A program made the translations under genes and the position numbers. Source: Enterobacter sp. Cy-643 (lineage in GTDB: Bacteria; Pseudomonadota; Gammaproteobacteria; Enterobacterales; Enterobacteriaceae). Taken from it: DNA of 64,000 nt. The notes under the pieces were generated by a model that saw only the letters and a list, made by a program, of their open reading frames with translations, did not search any database and was not told the DNA's origin. This document shows positions 1 through 12,857 of this stretch, piece by piece. How positions within the stretch are numbered: the stretch's first letter is position 1; every line of letters begins with the position of its first letter. The DNA is taken from positions 806,001-870,000 of the forward strand of contig NZ_VWWV01000002.1 in NCBI RefSeq assembly GCF_011752815.1, given 5' to 3'.

Positions 1-507
1 CTGATGCTGTGGACCGGCGTGCTGAACTGGAACGACATTATCAGCAATAAACCGGCCTGGAATACCTTCGCCTGGTTTGCCACCCTGGTGGCGCTGGCCG
101 ATGGCCTGGCGCGCGTGGGCTTCATTGCCTGGCTGGGGAAAGAAGGTGCCGCGCTGCTGCACGGCTTCGACCCGCAGGTGTCGGCAGTGATGCTGCTGGT
201 GGCGTTCTACCTGCTGCACTATCTGTTTGCCAGCACCACGGCGCACACCACCGCCCTGCTGCCGGCCACGCTGACCATCGCCGCATCAATTCCGGGGATT
301 AATATGCCGGTCTTCTGCCTGATGATGGTGACCTCGCTCGGCGTGATGGGGATCATCACCCCTTACGGCACCGGCCCAAGCCCGATTTACTACGGCAGCG
401 GCTACCTGCCCACCAAAGATTACTGGCGAATGGGTACCATCTTTGGCGCTATCTTCCTCTGTTCGCTGATGCTTATCAGCTACCCGTGGATGGTGCTGAT
501 GTTCTGA
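1..507 (+). CDS. DASS-family anion:Na+ symporter, C-terminal part (5' truncated)
   Basis: The reading frame is open from the first base, so the start lies outside the window; about 168 C-terminal residues remain. The visible part is strongly hydrophobic, with several membrane spans, and carries the segment LLHYLFASTTAHTTALLPA followed by GIITPYGTGPSPIYYGSGY. This resembles the conserved C-terminal half of the CitT/TtdT/YbhI group of dicarboxylate/tricarboxylate symporters or exchangers in the inner membrane. Family knowledge suggests uptake or exchange of a C4-C6 carboxylate, but the substrate cannot be read from this part. A strong hairpin terminator follows, shared with the convergent J-protein gene. 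Family assignment is fairly sure, specificity is not. Confidence 0.8.
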   Translation: MMLWTGVLNWNDIISNKPAWNTFAWFATLVALADGLARVGFIAWLGKEGAALLHGFDPQVSAVMLLVAFYLLHYLFASTTAHTTALLPATLTIAASIPGINMPVFCLMMVTSLGVMGIITPYGTGPSPIYYGSGYLPTKDYWRMGTIFGAIFLCSLMLISYPWMVLMF

Positions 508-524
508 TGCACAACGTTTGATGC

Positions 525-556
525 AAAAGCCCCCGGCATACACCGGGGGCTTTTTT
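525..556. terminator. Bidirectional Rho-independent terminator
   Basis: GCCCCCGG and CCGGGGGC pair around a 6-nt loop, with an A run on the left and a T run on the right. The hairpin can therefore end transcription of both the symporter gene (+) and the hscC/J-protein operon (-), whose last stop codon lies at its edge. Confidence 0.85.
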
Positions 557-1874
557 ATTTTATGAAGTAAACCATTTCGATGGTGATGCCATAAAGCATA
601 GGCAGCAATATCATGCCCAATAGATTCACCAGGGGAGGAAGCTGACGGATAAATAAAACCGGGAACATCAGGACAACAACCACAATCCTGACAGGTAAGT
701 TACGCCAATCTCCACGTCTTTGCCAAAACGCCCATCCCACCGGGATAACAAGGAAGAGCAGGATAACCAGCGCCCGCATCGTTATGACATCTTTTCCCTG
801 CCATGCACTCGCTCCACGCCATGCGCTATAAAATGCCATCGCAAGAAGCAGCCACGATGCCAGCCAGAAAACAGTATGGACGCATTTGCTTGCCGCTCCT
901 CCGGATTTAAACCGGCGTTCAAGAAACGGATATCCCCAGAGAAAAGTCGCCACTACGGCCAGCATGACGCCTGACTGAAACGCGGCTTTCGGTGACTCAT
1001 GGCCCGTTAGCCACGCCGTATACCCCCAGAAAACTACGGCAATAATGGCTCCCCAGCTTAGCGCCAGGCCAGGTTCAGACACACTTTCTAAAAGCTCTGG
1101 GTTAAGACGCTCCAGTAATGCAGGATGCTGCTGGCGTAATTCCCCCACCTGCTTCGCCAGCTGCGACAGCAGATCGGGAACCAGCCTTACCCACCCTGGA
1201 ATCGCCATCCCTTTTTCCGTCAGCAGCCGCCATTTGAACTGAGCATAACGATTGCCTCCATATTGCCTGGCCAGATACTGCCAGTAGTTCTCCCGGTTAG
1301 TTATAGCAATTTGCTGTTCGAAGGCATGTACCAGCCAGTCTGGAAGTTGAGATGAGCGGTAGCTGTCAATCTGCCAGTCCATCACCGCAGAGACTTCATT
1401 TAACAGGCTGCGGTTAAGCCACTTCTGCTCGCTTAGTGCTTCGGCGAGCATCAGGCTAAACACGTGTCGGGCTTCAAGTGCATCGGGGATTTCATTATCA
1501 AGGTAACGATGCAGCGCCCCCAATCCTTCAAGTTCATCCCTGATTAACAGAGTCGAAACTGACTGCGCCTTTTCCCAGAGTTCATTTTTGCTCCAGAGTG
1601 TATGTGGCTGAGATGTCTGCTCCTGCATCAGTTCCCGAACATAATCCATCATCGGCGTAGGTTCAGGTTTATCAGGGAAATGCTCATCTTCGTCGTTCAG
1701 AACAACCGCCGAACTGGCATAGCGTTTGGCGCTATCAAACGCCTCGCGCAACGCCTGAAAGCCCTTCGGATCTTTGTCCGGCCGCCGTAGCTTTAGCTCC
1801 CGGGCATAAGCCCGACGAATTTCGCTTTCATCTCTTGTAGGCTCAATGCCCAGCACATCCCATATCGTCGCCAT
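555..1874 (-). CDS. J-domain membrane protein, probable co-chaperone partner of HscC (DjlB/DjlC-like)
   Basis: Protein of 439 residues. Residues 1-50 look like a J domain (WDVLGIEPTRDESEIRRAYA, then FQALREAFDSAKRYA), but the HPD tripeptide that stimulates Hsp70 ATPase is RPD here (LRRPDKDP). The middle, about 60-270, is soluble and charged. From about residue 275 to the end there are some five or six hydrophobic spans, so the protein is probably anchored in the inner membrane with the J domain in the cytoplasm. It begins 2 bp after the hscC stop, in the same operon. E. coli likewise places J proteins djlB/djlC beside hscC, so partnership with HscC is a reasonable inference. Client and trigger are unknown. 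Confidence 0.75.
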   Translation of the reverse strand: MATIWDVLGIEPTRDESEIRRAYARELKLRRPDKDPKGFQALREAFDSAKRYASSAVVLNDEDEHFPDKPEPTPMMDYVRELMQEQTSQPHTLWSKNELWEKAQSVSTLLIRDELEGLGALHRYLDNEIPDALEARHVFSLMLAEALSEQKWLNRSLLNEVSAVMDWQIDSYRSSQLPDWLVHAFEQQIAITNRENYWQYLARQYGGNRYAQFKWRLLTEKGMAIPGWVRLVPDLLSQLAKQVGELRQQHPALLERLNPELLESVSEPGLALSWGAIIAVVFWGYTAWLTGHESPKAAFQSGVMLAVVATFLWGYPFLERRFKSGGAASKCVHTVFWLASWLLLAMAFYSAWRGASAWQGKDVITMRALVILLFLVIPVGWAFWQRRGDWRNLPVRIVVVVLMFPVLFIRQLPPLVNLLGMILLPMLYGITIEMVYFIK

Positions 1875-1876
1875 CT

Positions 1877-3577
1877 TTACAGTCCGTCGTTAAGCTGGTC
1901 TAACACCCGACGCAGGTCGTCCCGCGCGGCAGCAATAACACGCAGATCCTGGCGGTCCAGCGCCTGTTCAAACTGCGTCGCATAATGATCGATAATCTGG
2001 CGTCTGTCTCCCAGCGTCTGCTCATAGCGTTTTGCCGCTTCGGCAGCCAGTTGGCGATTTTCAGGCACGTCCCGGGGATGTTGTTTGAGCGCGTCCAGCT
2101 GTTTTAAGCGGTTTGCAATATCCTCAGCGCTGAGCATGCCCGGCGATTTCTCGATCACCATTGTGGACGCGGTTTGCTCGCCGCTGACTTTGCATTCCAC
2201 TTCCAGGATGCCGTCAAGGGTATAGGTGAAACGCACGTCCACGCTAACTTCCCCCGCTTTGCGCGGCGGGATCTGAATCGACATGCTGTCCAGGCGCAGG
2301 TTGTCGCTGACTTTGCGGGATTCTCCCTGATAAACCTCAATATCGATCTTGCGCTGGTTATCATTCATGGTGCTGAAGGTCTGCATCACGCTAACCGGCA
2401 CGAAGGCGTTGCGCTCAATCAGCGGCGAGAAAAAGCCTTCTTCTATTTTGTCCCCGTGCCGGCGGGCCACTTCGATCCCCAATGAATAAGGCATCACATC
2501 GGTGAGCACCACGTCGTCCAGCGCTTTGTCTTCCGCGATAAGTCCGGCCTGAACGCCGGCGCCCAGCGCCACCACTTCGTCAGGATTCAGTTCATTACGC
2601 GGGAAGCGACCAAACATGCGGGTCACCAGCTGGCGAACCAGCGGCATACGGGTTGCGCCGCCCACCAAAATAACGTGGTCGAGTTGCGCAACGTCAAATT
2701 GCGCATCCTGTAACGCCTGAACCACCGGTTTTTTCAGGCGGGACAGCAGCGCACTGCAACATTCCTGGAAAGTCTCTTCGGCCATATCCCAGCCGTACTC
2801 CTCACCGCCGTAAGTCAGTTTCGCAGTGGCTTTTTCCTGATTGCTGAGCTGGCGTTTTAACGATTCTGCCTGGCAGGTCAGTTCTGCCGCAAACGCCGGG
2901 TCATCAAGCGTTAGCTGGGGATAGCGGCTTAGCATCCACTGGCGGATGGCTTCGGTGAAATCATCGCCCCCCAGCCAGGCATCGCCGCTGCTGGCGCGCA
3001 CCTCTATGACGCCTTCAAACATATCGACGATGGAGACATCAAACGTTCCGCCGCCTAAGTCGAAGACCAGGAATTTTTGCTCACGGCTGTCGGCCAGCCC
3101 GTAGGCCAGCGCGGCTGCGGTGGGCTCATTAAGAAGGCGCTCAACGTCCAGGCCGGCCATCTGCCCTGCAGCTTTCACCACTTTACGCTGGGTATCGTTG
3201 AAGTAAGCCGGTACGGTAATGGCCGCACGCGTGACGCTGCAGCCAAGCGTAACTTCAGCATCCGCTTTTAATTTTCTCAGCACTAATGCGGCAAGCTCTT
3301 CAGCACGAAATGACTGCTGGCCAAGAGTGAACGTTTTATCGGTGCCCATATAACGCTTGAAACTGGCGACGGTGAGATGAGGATGACTAACCAGTCGGGC
3401 CTTTGCCGCCTCGCCAACCAGCAGATGCCCATCGTCATCCAGCCCGACAACGGAAGGGGTTAAACGCTCACCGCGGCGGCCCAAAATTAACGTTGTCCCC
3501 GCGGCACTAAACCAGGCCACGGCGCTATTGGATGTGCCGAGATCGATACCAATAATGGGTGAAATATGTCCTGCCAT
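1877..3577 (-). CDS. hscC: Hsp70-family chaperone HscC
   Basis: Cytosolic DnaK paralogue of 566 residues (E. coli HscC is about 556). It shows the N-terminal phosphate loop GIDLGTSNSAVAWF, the connect motif LLNEPTAAALAYG, the second phosphate motif LVFDLGGGTFDVS, the adenosine motif VILVGGATRMPLV, then a substrate-binding domain and a helical lid from about residue 385. HscC is known as a specialised Hsp70 that can inhibit sigma-70 activity and affects stress resistance. The start at 3577 puts the P-loop near the N terminus and has AGGGA upstream; an ATG at 3634 would add 19 unlikely residues. It is first in an operon with the J-domain gene. E. coli has ampG, not hscC, next to cyoA. Confidence 0.9.
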   Translation of the reverse strand: MAGHISPIIGIDLGTSNSAVAWFSAAGTTLILGRRGERLTPSVVGLDDDGHLLVGEAAKARLVSHPHLTVASFKRYMGTDKTFTLGQQSFRAEELAALVLRKLKADAEVTLGCSVTRAAITVPAYFNDTQRKVVKAAGQMAGLDVERLLNEPTAAALAYGLADSREQKFLVFDLGGGTFDVSIVDMFEGVIEVRASSGDAWLGGDDFTEAIRQWMLSRYPQLTLDDPAFAAELTCQAESLKRQLSNQEKATAKLTYGGEEYGWDMAEETFQECCSALLSRLKKPVVQALQDAQFDVAQLDHVILVGGATRMPLVRQLVTRMFGRFPRNELNPDEVVALGAGVQAGLIAEDKALDDVVLTDVMPYSLGIEVARRHGDKIEEGFFSPLIERNAFVPVSVMQTFSTMNDNQRKIDIEVYQGESRKVSDNLRLDSMSIQIPPRKAGEVSVDVRFTYTLDGILEVECKVSGEQTASTMVIEKSPGMLSAEDIANRLKQLDALKQHPRDVPENRQLAAEAAKRYEQTLGDRRQIIDHYATQFEQALDRQDLRVIAAARDDLRRVLDQLNDGL

Positions 3578-4117
3578 GATCTTATCCCTGATTATAAAGT
3601 GGCTACTTAACGCCCTTAACCCTGTCGTTTTCACCTGCTTAGTGATTAAGAAAATGTAATTAATACCGGATAGTTACTTTTTTTGTCTATTAATTACCCA
3701 GGCCATAAAGTGTTACCGTCGAGGACTATTTATCGTAATTAAATACAGTTTTCTTTAATTACTTTGTTCAATAAGCATTAAAAGATTATCCTTAACGATT
3801 CAGCCCGGTGAGAAATTAATATTTGTTGGAAACATGTGACAAATGATGCTGCATTGTTAATTAAATGTATTTTAATTTGGCTGGTTATACTCATTTCCCC
3901 GGACTATTTCCGCCAACATAGGTTTTCGTTATAACCTGCGGAGCCCGCGCACCAACGCTAGATTTTACAGTTTGTTGCATTCTGTGTGACATCGTAGGCA
4001 GAACCCGGTAACACCCTACTGACACTGCGCCATTCATGTTTACAGTAATGTAACCTTCCCGTAAAATGCCGGCACACTTTAAACGACAATAGAGCTCCCT
4101 GGAATTGAGGTCGTTAA
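3578..4117. promoter_or_regulatory. Divergent control region hscC / cyoABCDE
   Basis: This 540-bp AT-rich stretch has no convincing gene and lies between two divergent operons. It contains an ArcA box in its middle (listed separately). Several T- and A-rich tracts at 3655-3700 and 3740-3790 could hold the hscC promoter, but I cannot assign -35/-10 hexamers with confidence on either side. The last bases before cyoA include GGAATTGAGGTCG, giving a GAGG ribosome-binding site. Confidence 0.5.
3855..3864. promoter_or_regulatory. ArcA-P binding box upstream of cyoA
   Basis: TGTTAATTAA matches the published ArcA core (A/T)GTTAATTA(A/T) at every base, and an AT-rich second half follows. It lies about 255 bp upstream of cyoA. 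The cyo operon is known in E. coli to be repressed by phosphorylated ArcA under low oxygen, so the site fits its neighbour. Action on hscC instead cannot be excluded. Confidence 0.6.
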
Positions 4118-7688
<3,571 letters not shown>

Positions 7689-7689
<1 letters not shown>

Positions 7690-8018
7690 TGAGTCATTCA
7701 ACTGAACACAGCGGCGCCCACCACGGTAGCGTGAAGACCTACATGACAGGTTTTATCCTGTCTATCATCCTGACGGCTATCCCGTTCTGGATTGTAATGG
7801 AAGGCACGGCCTCTCACGGCACCATGCTTGCCGTGATCCTGGTGACTGCAGTCGTCCAGATTCTGGTGCACCTTGTGTGCTTCCTGCATCTGAACACCTC
7901 GTCGAGTGAGCGCTGGAACCTGGTGGCATTTGCCTTTACGGTGCTGATTATTGCCATTCTGGTGGTCGGCTCGATCTGGATTATGTGGAACCTCAACCTG
8001 AACATGATGGTTCACTAA
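7689..8018 (+). CDS. cyoD: Cytochrome bo3 ubiquinol oxidase subunit IV (CyoD)
   Basis: Small 109-residue subunit with three membrane spans that helps assemble the CuB/heme centre of subunit I. A hydrophilic His-rich N terminus ([13 protein letters not shown]) precedes spans at about 18-38, 46-66 and 78-100. I chose the ATG at 7689, inside the TAATG shared with cyoC, instead of an in-frame ATG at 7644, because the CyoD family begins MSHST and coupling to cyoC is expected. Confidence 0.95.
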
Positions 8019-8029
8019 GAGCGGCATGT

Positions 8030-8917
8030 ATGATTAAGCAATACCTGCAAGTAACGAAACCAGGAATTATTTTCGGTAATTTAATTTCTGTCATTGGGGG
8101 ATTTTTACTGGCCTCGAAGGGCAGCATTAATTACCCGTTGTTCCTCTATACGCTGGTTGGCGTGTCACTGGTGGTCGCATCGGGTTGTGTTTACAACAAC
8201 TTTATCGACCGCGACATCGACCAGAAAATGGAGAGAACAAAAAATCGGGTGCTGGTTAAAGGCCTGATTTCACCGAAAATTTCGCTGGTGTACGCCACCG
8301 TGTTGGGTATTGCTGGCTTCATGCTGCTGTGGTTTGGTGCAAATCCGCTGGCGATGTGGCTGGCCGTGATGGGCTTCGTGGTCTACGTCGGGGTGTACAG
8401 CCTCTACATGAAACGCCACTCGGTCTACGGCACGCTCATCGGCAGCCTGTCCGGTGCTGCTCCTCCGGTTATCGGCTACTGCGCCGTGACCAACGAGTTC
8501 GACACCGGGGCCGCTATCCTGCTGGCTATCTTTAGCCTGTGGCAGATGCCGCACTCGTACGCGATTGCCATCTTCCGCTTTAAAGATTACCAGGCCGCCA
8601 ATATTCCGGTTCTGCCGGTGGTAAAAGGCATTTCCGTCGCCAAGAACCACATCACGCTGTACATCATCGCTTTTGCGGTGGCGACGCTGATGCTTTCTCT
8701 GGGCGGCTATGCCGGATACAAATACCTGATCGTCGCCGCGGCGGTCAGCGTCTGGTGGCTGGGTATGGCGCTGCGGGGCTATAAAGTGGAAGACGATAAG
8801 GTCTGGGCGCGCAAGCTGTTCATCTTCTCTATCGTGGCCATTACCTCGCTGAGCGTCATGATGTCGGTCGATTTTATGGTGCCAGACTCACATAATCTGC
8901 TGACTTACGTCTGGTAA
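8030..8917 (+). CDS. cyoE: Protoheme IX farnesyltransferase (heme O synthase)
   Basis: Polytopic inner-membrane UbiA-type prenyltransferase that adds a farnesyl group to heme B to give heme O, the cofactor of CyoB. The 295 residues contain the Asp-rich prenyl-diphosphate motif [12 protein letters not shown] near residue 60-75, the second loop motif [13 protein letters not shown], and about nine spans. The start at 8030 ([12 protein letters not shown]) matches the family; 12 bp separate it from cyoD. Last gene of the cyo operon, followed by a strong terminator. Confidence 0.97.
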   Translation: MIKQYLQVTKPGIIFGNLISVIGGFLLASKGSINYPLFLYTLVGVSLVVASGCVYNNFIDRDIDQKMERTKNRVLVKGLISPKISLVYATVLGIAGFMLLWFGANPLAMWLAVMGFVVYVGVYSLYMKRHSVYGTLIGSLSGAAPPVIGYCAVTNEFDTGAAILLAIFSLWQMPHSYAIAIFRFKDYQAANIPVLPVVKGISVAKNHITLYIIAFAVATLMLSLGGYAGYKYLIVAAAVSVWWLGMALRGYKVEDDKVWARKLFIFSIVAITSLSVMMSVDFMVPDSHNLLTYVW

Positions 8918-8931
8918 GTCGCGAAAAGCAT

Positions 8932-8957
8932 AAAAGGGCACCTCGGTGCCCTTTTTT
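8932..8957 (+). terminator. Rho-independent terminator of the cyo operon
   Basis: AAGGGCACC and GGTGCCCTT form a stem with a 2-base TC loop, followed by a run of six T residues, 14 bp beyond the cyoE stop. Confidence 0.9.
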
Positions 8958-9064
8958 ATCAGTATCATCAAAGCACCTGCCCTGTAATATCTGCTAAATA
9001 ACTAACGATTTACCCTCCCCTGCCCTCGCACTACACTAAGGCCGACTTTTTATCTGAGGTGGTA

Positions 9065-10426
9065 ATGAACGATTACAAAATGACGCCCGTCGAGCTGCGT
9101 GCGACGTGGGGTTTAGGCACTGTCTTTTCCCTGCGTATGCTGGGTATGTTTATGGTATTGCCGGTTCTTACCACCTGGGGTATGGCGCTGCAGGGCGCAA
9201 GCGAAGCGCTCATCGGCCTGGCAATCGGCATTTATGGCCTGGCGCAAGCCGTCTTCCAGATCCCTTTCGGCCTGCTTTCTGACCGTATTGGCCGCAAGCC
9301 GCTTATCGTTGGCGGGCTGGCTATCTTTGTGCTCGGCAGCGTTATTGCCGCCCTGAGCGACTCCATTTGGGGCGTCATTTTAGGCCGTGCGCTGCAGGGC
9401 TCTGGCGCAATCGCCGCCGCTGTTATGGCGTTACTCTCCGATCTAACCCGTGAACAGAACCGAACCAAAGCGATGGCCTTTATCGGCGTCAGCTTCGGGG
9501 TAACCTTCGCCATCGCGATGGTGCTCGGCCCGATCATTACTCAGGCGCTTGGCCTGCAGGCGCTGTTCTGGATGATTGCCGTCTTAGCCAGCTGCGGCAT
9601 TCTGATTACGATTTGGCTGGTCCCGAATAGCAAAACGCACGTGCTTAACCGCGAGTCGGGGATGGTGAAAGGCTGCTTCCGCAAAGTGATGATGGAGCCG
9701 AAGCTGCTAAAGCTGAATTTCGGCATCATGTGCCTGCATATCATGCTGATGTCCACCTTTGTCGCCCTGCCGGGCCAGCTTGAACAGGCGGGCTTTCCAG
9801 CGGCTCAGCACTGGAAAGTCTATCTTTGCACCATGCTGATTTCGTTTGTTTCGGTCGTACCCTTTATTATTTATGCCGAAGTTAAACGCCGCATGAAGCA
9901 CGTCTTTGTCGGCTGCGTGGCGGTACTTTTGATTGCTGAGATCGTGCTTTGGGGCGCGGGCCCGCACTTCTGGGATCTGGTGATTGGCGTGCAGCTGTTC
10001 TTCCTCGCCTTTAACCTGATGGAAGCGATTCTGCCTTCGCTTATCAGCAAAGAATCTCCGGCGGGCTACAAAGGCACCGCCATGGGCATCTACTCCACCA
10101 GCCAGTTTATCGGCGTGGCGATTGGCGGGTCGCTCGGCGGCTGGCTGAACGGGCTGTTTGATTCGCAAACCGTCTTCCTGGCGGGCGCGGTGCTGGCGAT
10201 GGTTTGGCTGTTCGTCAGCTGGACAATGCAGGAGCCGCCTTACGTTAGCAGCCTGCGCATTGAGCTGCCGGAAAGCAGTGCGACCGACGAACATTTGCGT
10301 GAAAGGTTGCTGGCTCAGCCAGGCGTGAGTGAAGCGAACATCATTCCAGAAGAACGCAGCGCGTATGTGAAAATCGACAGCAAGCTGACGAACAGATATG
10401 AGATTGAGCAGGTGGTAAAAGGATAG
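9065..10426 (+). CDS. yajR: MFS transporter YajR
   Basis: Major facilitator superfamily protein of 453 residues with 12 predicted membrane helices and motif A as GLLSDRIGRKP in the loop between helices 2 and 3. The C-terminal ~65 residues (from PPYVSSLRIELPE) form the soluble ferredoxin-like YAM domain that distinguishes YajR from other drug-efflux-type MFS proteins. The physiological substrate is not established. The ATG at 9065 has GAGGTGG in front and gives the family N terminus MNDYKM; a GTG two codons earlier is possible. Stands alone, convergent with yajQ. Confidence 0.93.
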   Translation: MNDYKMTPVELRATWGLGTVFSLRMLGMFMVLPVLTTWGMALQGASEALIGLAIGIYGLAQAVFQIPFGLLSDRIGRKPLIVGGLAIFVLGSVIAALSDSIWGVILGRALQGSGAIAAAVMALLSDLTREQNRTKAMAFIGVSFGVTFAIAMVLGPIITQALGLQALFWMIAVLASCGILITIWLVPNSKTHVLNRESGMVKGCFRKVMMEPKLLKLNFGIMCLHIMLMSTFVALPGQLEQAGFPAAQHWKVYLCTMLISFVSVVPFIIYAEVKRRMKHVFVGCVAVLLIAEIVLWGAGPHFWDLVIGVQLFFLAFNLMEAILPSLISKESPAGYKGTAMGIYSTSQFIGVAIGGSLGGWLNGLFDSQTVFLAGAVLAMVWLFVSWTMQEPPYVSSLRIELPESSATDEHLRERLLAQPGVSEANIIPEERSAYVKIDSKLTNRYEIEQVVKG

Positions 10427-10430
10427 AACA

Positions 10431-10490
10431 TCCCTCACCTGATGCGGTGAGGGATTAAGCAAGGTTCCCTCTCATGTTTCAGGAGAGGGA
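10431..10490. repeat. Pair of small palindromes of the CCCTCACC family
   Basis: Two adjacent hairpins between convergent yajR and yajQ: TCCCTCACC/GGTGAGGGA (10431-10454) and TCCCTCTC/GAGAGGGA (10466-10490). They are shortened relatives of the CCCTCACCC...GAGAGGG palindromes found at six other gene 3' ends here. They may act as terminators or mRNA 3'-end stabilisers. Confidence 0.6.
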
Positions 10491-10495
10491 ATGGA

Positions 10496-10987
10496 TCAGT
10501 CGCGGAAGTTCTTAAACTGGAACGGCTGCCCCAGATTGCCGCCACGAATCAGCGCCATTACGGCCTGTAAATCATCGCGAGCTTTACCCGTCACGCGGAT
10601 CTCTTCGCCCTGAATCTGGGTCTGAACCTTCAGCTTGCTGTCTTTAATCAGCTTAATGATTTTCTTCGCAACGCTTGCTTCAATACCCTGTTTCAGCTTA
10701 GCTTCCACGCTCCAGGTTTTGCCGCTGTGAACAAACTCTTCAGGCACATCAATAGAGCTGCCTTCGATGCCGCGCTTAAGCAACTTGGCGCGCAGAATAT
10801 CCAGCAGCTGGTTTACCTGGAAGTCAGATTCGCTGGCAACTTTGATGGTCTGATTTTTTTCATTCAGCTCAAAGCTTGCCGGCACGTTACGGAAGTCAAA
10901 ACGGGTCGCCAGCTCGCGCTCAGCGTTCTCTACCGCGTTGTTCACTTCCTGCAGATCGATTTCAGAAACGATATCAAAAGATGGCAT
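10496..10987 (-). CDS. yajQ: Nucleotide-binding protein YajQ (UPF0234)
   Basis: Soluble 163-residue protein of two ferredoxin-like domains, starting [20 protein letters not shown] and ending [11 protein letters not shown], as in the E. coli protein. Family members bind nucleotides or RNA, and a Xanthomonas homologue binds cyclic di-GMP and acts on gene expression; which applies here is not known. The start at 10987 is preceded by AGAGGGAG; an upstream in-frame extension of 85 residues is not family sequence. Monocistronic, divergent from panE. Confidence 0.95.
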   Translation of the reverse strand: MPSFDIVSEIDLQEVNNAVENAERELATRFDFRNVPASFELNEKNQTIKVASESDFQVNQLLDILRAKLLKRGIEGSSIDVPEEFVHSGKTWSVEAKLKQGIEASVAKKIIKLIKDSKLKVQTQIQGEEIRVTGKARDDLQAVMALIRGGNLGQPFQFKNFRD

Positions 10988-11128
10988 GTGTTTTCTCCCT
11001 CTCTGGTTTGCGTTGCATAATACCCGCTGGGCTGCGCAAAACAACCTGTTAAAGAGCCGGAAAGCCGATAACGCTATAATAGAAAGTAAGTTTAGCATTC
11101 GCGCAGTGTGCGAATGGGGGAGGCAATA

Positions 11129-12046
11129 ATGAAAATCACCGTGCTGGGTTGCGGTGCGGTGGGTCAGCTCTGGTTGACCGCACTTCACAAGCAAGGGCAT
11201 GAGCTTCAGGGCTGGCTGCGTGTGCCGCAGCCGTATTGCCACGTCAATCTGCTCGATACCACCGATGGCAGCGTCTTTAACGAGTCCTTCACGGCTAACG
11301 ATCCCGAATTTCTCGCCACCAGCGACCTTTTGTTAGTGACTCTCAAAGCCTGGCAAGTTTCCAATGCCGTGCGCACTTTGGCCGCCCAGCTTCCTGCGGG
11401 CTGCCCAATATTGCTGCTACATAACGGAATGGGGACGCTGGATGAGCTAAGCGGCCTGCCACAGCCTTTGTTGCTTGGGTTAACCACTCAGGCTGCGAAA
11501 AGAGACGGGAATGTGATTGTGCACGTTGCTTCCGGCATCACTCACGTTGGCCCGGGTAACGCGAAAGCCAGCGACTACAGCTACCTTGCAGATACACTTC
11601 ATGCCGCGCTGCCCGATGTGGCCTGGCACAACAATATCCAGCCGGCGAGCTGGAACAAACTCGCGGTAAACTGCGTGATAAACCCGCTTACCGCGCTGTA
11701 CAACTGCACTAACGGCGAGCTGAAGCATCATCTCGATGAGGTGACCAGCATTTGTGAAGAAGTCGCCCAGGTGATGACGCGCGAGGGCCACCATACCTCA
11801 CCCGAAAACCTGTTGGATTATGTCGGGCAAGTGATAGAAAGCACGGCAGAAAATACCTCATCAATGCTGCAGGACATTCGCCTGGAGCGCCACACGGAAA
11901 TTGACTATATCACCGGCTATCTGCTGCGCAGAGCGAGAGCTCACGGCGTTCCAGTGCCGGTGAACGCCCGGCTTTATGAGCAGGTTAAACGTAAGGAGAA
12001 TGAATATGAGCGCACAAGCGCTGGTCTGCCTGGCACCTGGCACTGA
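11129..12046 (+). CDS. panE: 2-dehydropantoate 2-reductase (ketopantoate reductase)
   Basis: NADPH-dependent reduction of ketopantoate to pantoate, a step of pantothenate/CoA synthesis in the cytosol. The 305 residues begin with a Rossmann fold, [15 protein letters not shown]. The catalytic lysine lies in [16 protein letters not shown], and the substrate-binding stretch [21 protein letters not shown] is visible near residue 245-265. The start at 11129 follows GGAGG. Its last 41 bp overlap yajL in another frame, as in E. coli. Confidence 0.96.
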   Translation: MKITVLGCGAVGQLWLTALHKQGHELQGWLRVPQPYCHVNLLDTTDGSVFNESFTANDPEFLATSDLLLVTLKAWQVSNAVRTLAAQLPAGCPILLLHNGMGTLDELSGLPQPLLLGLTTQAAKRDGNVIVHVASGITHVGPGNAKASDYSYLADTLHAALPDVAWHNNIQPASWNKLAVNCVINPLTALYNCTNGELKHHLDEVTSICEEVAQVMTREGHHTSPENLLDYVGQVIESTAENTSSMLQDIRLERHTEIDYITGYLLRRARAHGVPVPVNARLYEQVKRKENEYERTSAGLPGTWH

Positions 12047-12602
12047 AGAGACCGAAGCGGTTACCACTATCGATCTGCTGGTCCGCGCCGGGATCAAAGT
12101 GACGACCGCAAGCGTCGCCCCCGATGGCGACCTTAAAATTGTTTGCTCTCGCGGCGTGAAATTACTGGCGGATGCACCGCTGGTTGAAGTGGCCGACGGC
12201 GATTTTGACATCGTGGTGCTCCCCGGTGGCCTGAAAGGTGCCGAATGCTTCCGCGACAGCCCGCTGCTGGTCGAGACCGTGCGCCAGTTTCATCTGTCAG
12301 GCCGGATCGTAGCCGCCATTTGTGCGGCGGCGGGCACTGTTCTGGTCCCGCATGAGCTGTTCCCGATAGGCAACATGACCGGTTTCCCTGGCCTGAAGGA
12401 CACCATTCCCGAAGGGCAATGGCAGGATAAACGCGTCGTCTGGGACCCACGAGTTAACCTGCTCACCAGCCAGGGGCCGGGAACCGCGATTGATTTTGCA
12501 CTGAAGATTATCGACCTGTTGGTCAGCCGCGAAAAGGCTCATGAAGTGTCGCAGCAGCTGGTGCTGGCGGCGGGGATTTATAGCTTCAGGGATTACCAGT
12601 AA
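12006..12602 (+). CDS. yajL: DJ-1/PfpI-family protein deglycase/chaperone YajL
   Basis: 198-residue homologue of human DJ-1, with roles reported in protection from oxidative and carbonyl stress (chaperone and deglycase activity; the latter is debated). The reactive nucleophile-elbow cysteine is Cys106 in [11 protein letters not shown], and its partner Glu15 lies in PGTEETEA. The start at 12006 lies within panE and has AAGGAG in front, so the two genes are translationally linked. Older annotation called it thiJ, but a thiamin role is not supported. Confidence 0.95.
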   Translation: MSAQALVCLAPGTEETEAVTTIDLLVRAGIKVTTASVAPDGDLKIVCSRGVKLLADAPLVEVADGDFDIVVLPGGLKGAECFRDSPLLVETVRQFHLSGRIVAAICAAAGTVLVPHELFPIGNMTGFPGLKDTIPEGQWQDKRVVWDPRVNLLTSQGPGTAIDFALKIIDLLVSREKAHEVSQQLVLAAGIYSFRDYQ

Positions 12603-12605
12603 GAG

Positions 12606-12849
12606 CCCCTCACCCTAACCCTCTCCCCAAAGGGGCGAGGGAACCAGAACGGTGTGCTCCCTCTCCTTTTTAGGGACAGAATACTCCGGCTGAATTCTCC
12701 CTCTCCCTTCAGGGACAGAATACTCCGGCTGAATTCTCCCTCTCCTTTCAGGGACAGAATACTCCGGCTGAATTCTCCCTCTCCCTTCAGGGACAGAATA
12801 CTCCGTCTGAATTCTCCCTCTCCCTTCAGGGAGAGGGCCGGGGTGAGGG
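12606..12849. repeat. Palindromic repeat with internal tandem array, between yajL and thiI
   Basis: The 255-bp gap between convergent yajL and thiI is filled by one element: CCCCTCACCCTAACCCTCTC at the left and GGGAGAGGGCCGGGGTGAGG at the right are nearly inverse complements. A 39-bp tandem array lies between them. The same end sequences bracket repeats at 18.7, 30.1, 39.1, 49.7 and 56.5 kb. Related to REP/PU-type elements by look; exact family not determined. Confidence 0.75.
12672..12828. repeat. 39-bp tandem repeat array, four units plus a partial fifth
   Basis: The motif AGGGACAGAATACTCCGGCT recurs at 12672, 12711, 12750 and 12789 with exact 39-bp spacing. Each unit continues with GAATTCTCCCTCTCC and a T/C variant, and the last unit has one G-to-T change. 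At 12828 the next copy switches into the right palindrome arm (AGGGAGAGGG). The period is a multiple of three, which creates an open frame on the plus strand, but there is no ribosome-binding site or family likeness. Confidence 0.9.
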
Positions 12850-12857
12850 TCAGTCCT

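Noticed and set aside
12672-12828. CRISPR-like array
   Set aside because: The units are contiguous 39-bp tandem copies without unique spacers, and no cas genes are near.
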